Of a stretch of 22,317 nt of DNA, positions 22,153 to 22,317 are shown piece after piece. The stretch comes from REEB509 sp044370335 (GTDB taxonomy: Bacteria > Pseudomonadota > Alphaproteobacteria > Caulobacterales > Aquidulcibacteraceae). Position numbers and translations under genes: made by a program. The notes below the pieces were generated by a model, which was not told the origin of the DNA, made no database searches, and saw only the letters and a list, made by a program, of their open reading frames with translations. Every line of letters starts with the position of its first letter. The stretch's first letter is position 1. The stretch is from positions 1 to 22,317 of the forward strand of contig JBILVS010000040.1 in the NCBI GenBank assembly GCA_044370335.1, read 5' to 3'.

Positions 22153-22317
22153 CTAAGAGAAGTACGCCAGGAATTCCGCGTCGCTCCAGTTCTCTCCGCG
22201 GCCGCGAAGCGCCTCGCGGATGCCTGTGGCTTGGCGGACGATGACCAGGTCCCGCTCGGGGATCAGATAAAGGCGTTGATTGCCGGCGCCCGCGGCCATG
22301 CGCCCATCAAGCCCCAG
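22153..22317 (-). CDS. Beta-lactamase-family serine hydrolase, C-terminal end
   Basis: The last 54 residues of a gene that enters from the right edge, ending in TAG at 22155-22153. The sequence reads MAAGAGNQRLYLIPERDLVI in its first half and ENWSDAEFLAYF near the end. This GxGNQ-xLYxIPExDLVIVRQ pattern with a WSDAEFL terminus is typical of the C-terminus of class C beta-lactamase/PBP-like serine hydrolases (PF00144). The catalytic SxxK and YxN motifs would lie outside the window, so the function (esterase, peptidase or other) cannot be judged. Confidence 0.7.
   Translation of the reverse strand: MGLDGRMAAGAGNQRLYLIPERDLVIVRQATGIREALRGRGENWSDAEFLAYFS

Overview
High-GC DNA with dense, short-spaced gene runs on both strands. 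The mreB-mreC-mreD-mrdA-rodA cell-shape operon, an MlaE permease with an N-terminal STAS-like extension, an MCE protein with an auxiliary lipoprotein, and leuA behind a leucine-rich leader all suggest a free-living, rod-shaped, Gram-negative alphaproteobacterium, perhaps of the Caulobacterales/Parvularculales type. The taxon is inference from gene content. I see no rRNA, tRNA, CRISPR array, phage gene, transposase or attachment site.

Layout. (1) 2-511, plus: the end of an unrecognised protein, open to the window edge. (2) 520-4030, minus: a four-gene lipid-transport operon in transcription order mlaE, mlaF, mlaD-like (MCE), auxiliary lipoprotein. An MFS transporter lies upstream on the same strand (4167-5372). 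(3) 5618-8859, plus: a 64-residue unknown protein, then a DHFR/RibD-like reductase, a DUF423 membrane protein and an epoxide-hydrolase-like alpha/beta hydrolase joined by 4-base overlaps, then a prolyl iminopeptidase. (4) 8868-14857, minus: mreB, mreC, mreD, mrdA (PBP2), rodA; mreC to rodA are chained by stop/start overlaps. (5) 15159-17660, plus: a secreted alkaline-phosphatase-fold protein whose usual zinc histidines appear replaced, then a GT-9 heptosyltransferase-like enzyme. (6) 17954-21096, minus: a GIY-YIG protein, a TVP38/TMEM64 membrane protein, the leucine-rich leader and leuA. (7) 21216-22148, plus: a non-haem iron 2-oxoglutarate-type oxygenase. (8) 22153-22317, minus: the C-terminal end of a probable class-C beta-lactamase-family serine hydrolase.

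Functional themes. Envelope construction dominates: Mla phospholipid transport, the elongasome (MreBCD with PBP2 and RodA), and an LPS-type glycosyltransferase. The rest is housekeeping metabolism (leucine synthesis, peptide trimming) and small detoxification or redox enzymes.

Most of the window is ordinary. The points most worth a second look are the leucine-codon-rich leader with alternative hairpins upstream of leuA; a decayed second copy of the leuA 3' end about 300 bases away, overlapping the end of the GT-9 gene; the altered metal site of the alkaline-phosphatase homologue; a reductase gene whose best ribosome-binding site faces an ACG codon; and an acidic insertion in a periplasmic loop of RodA. 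No wholly new multi-gene system was found.
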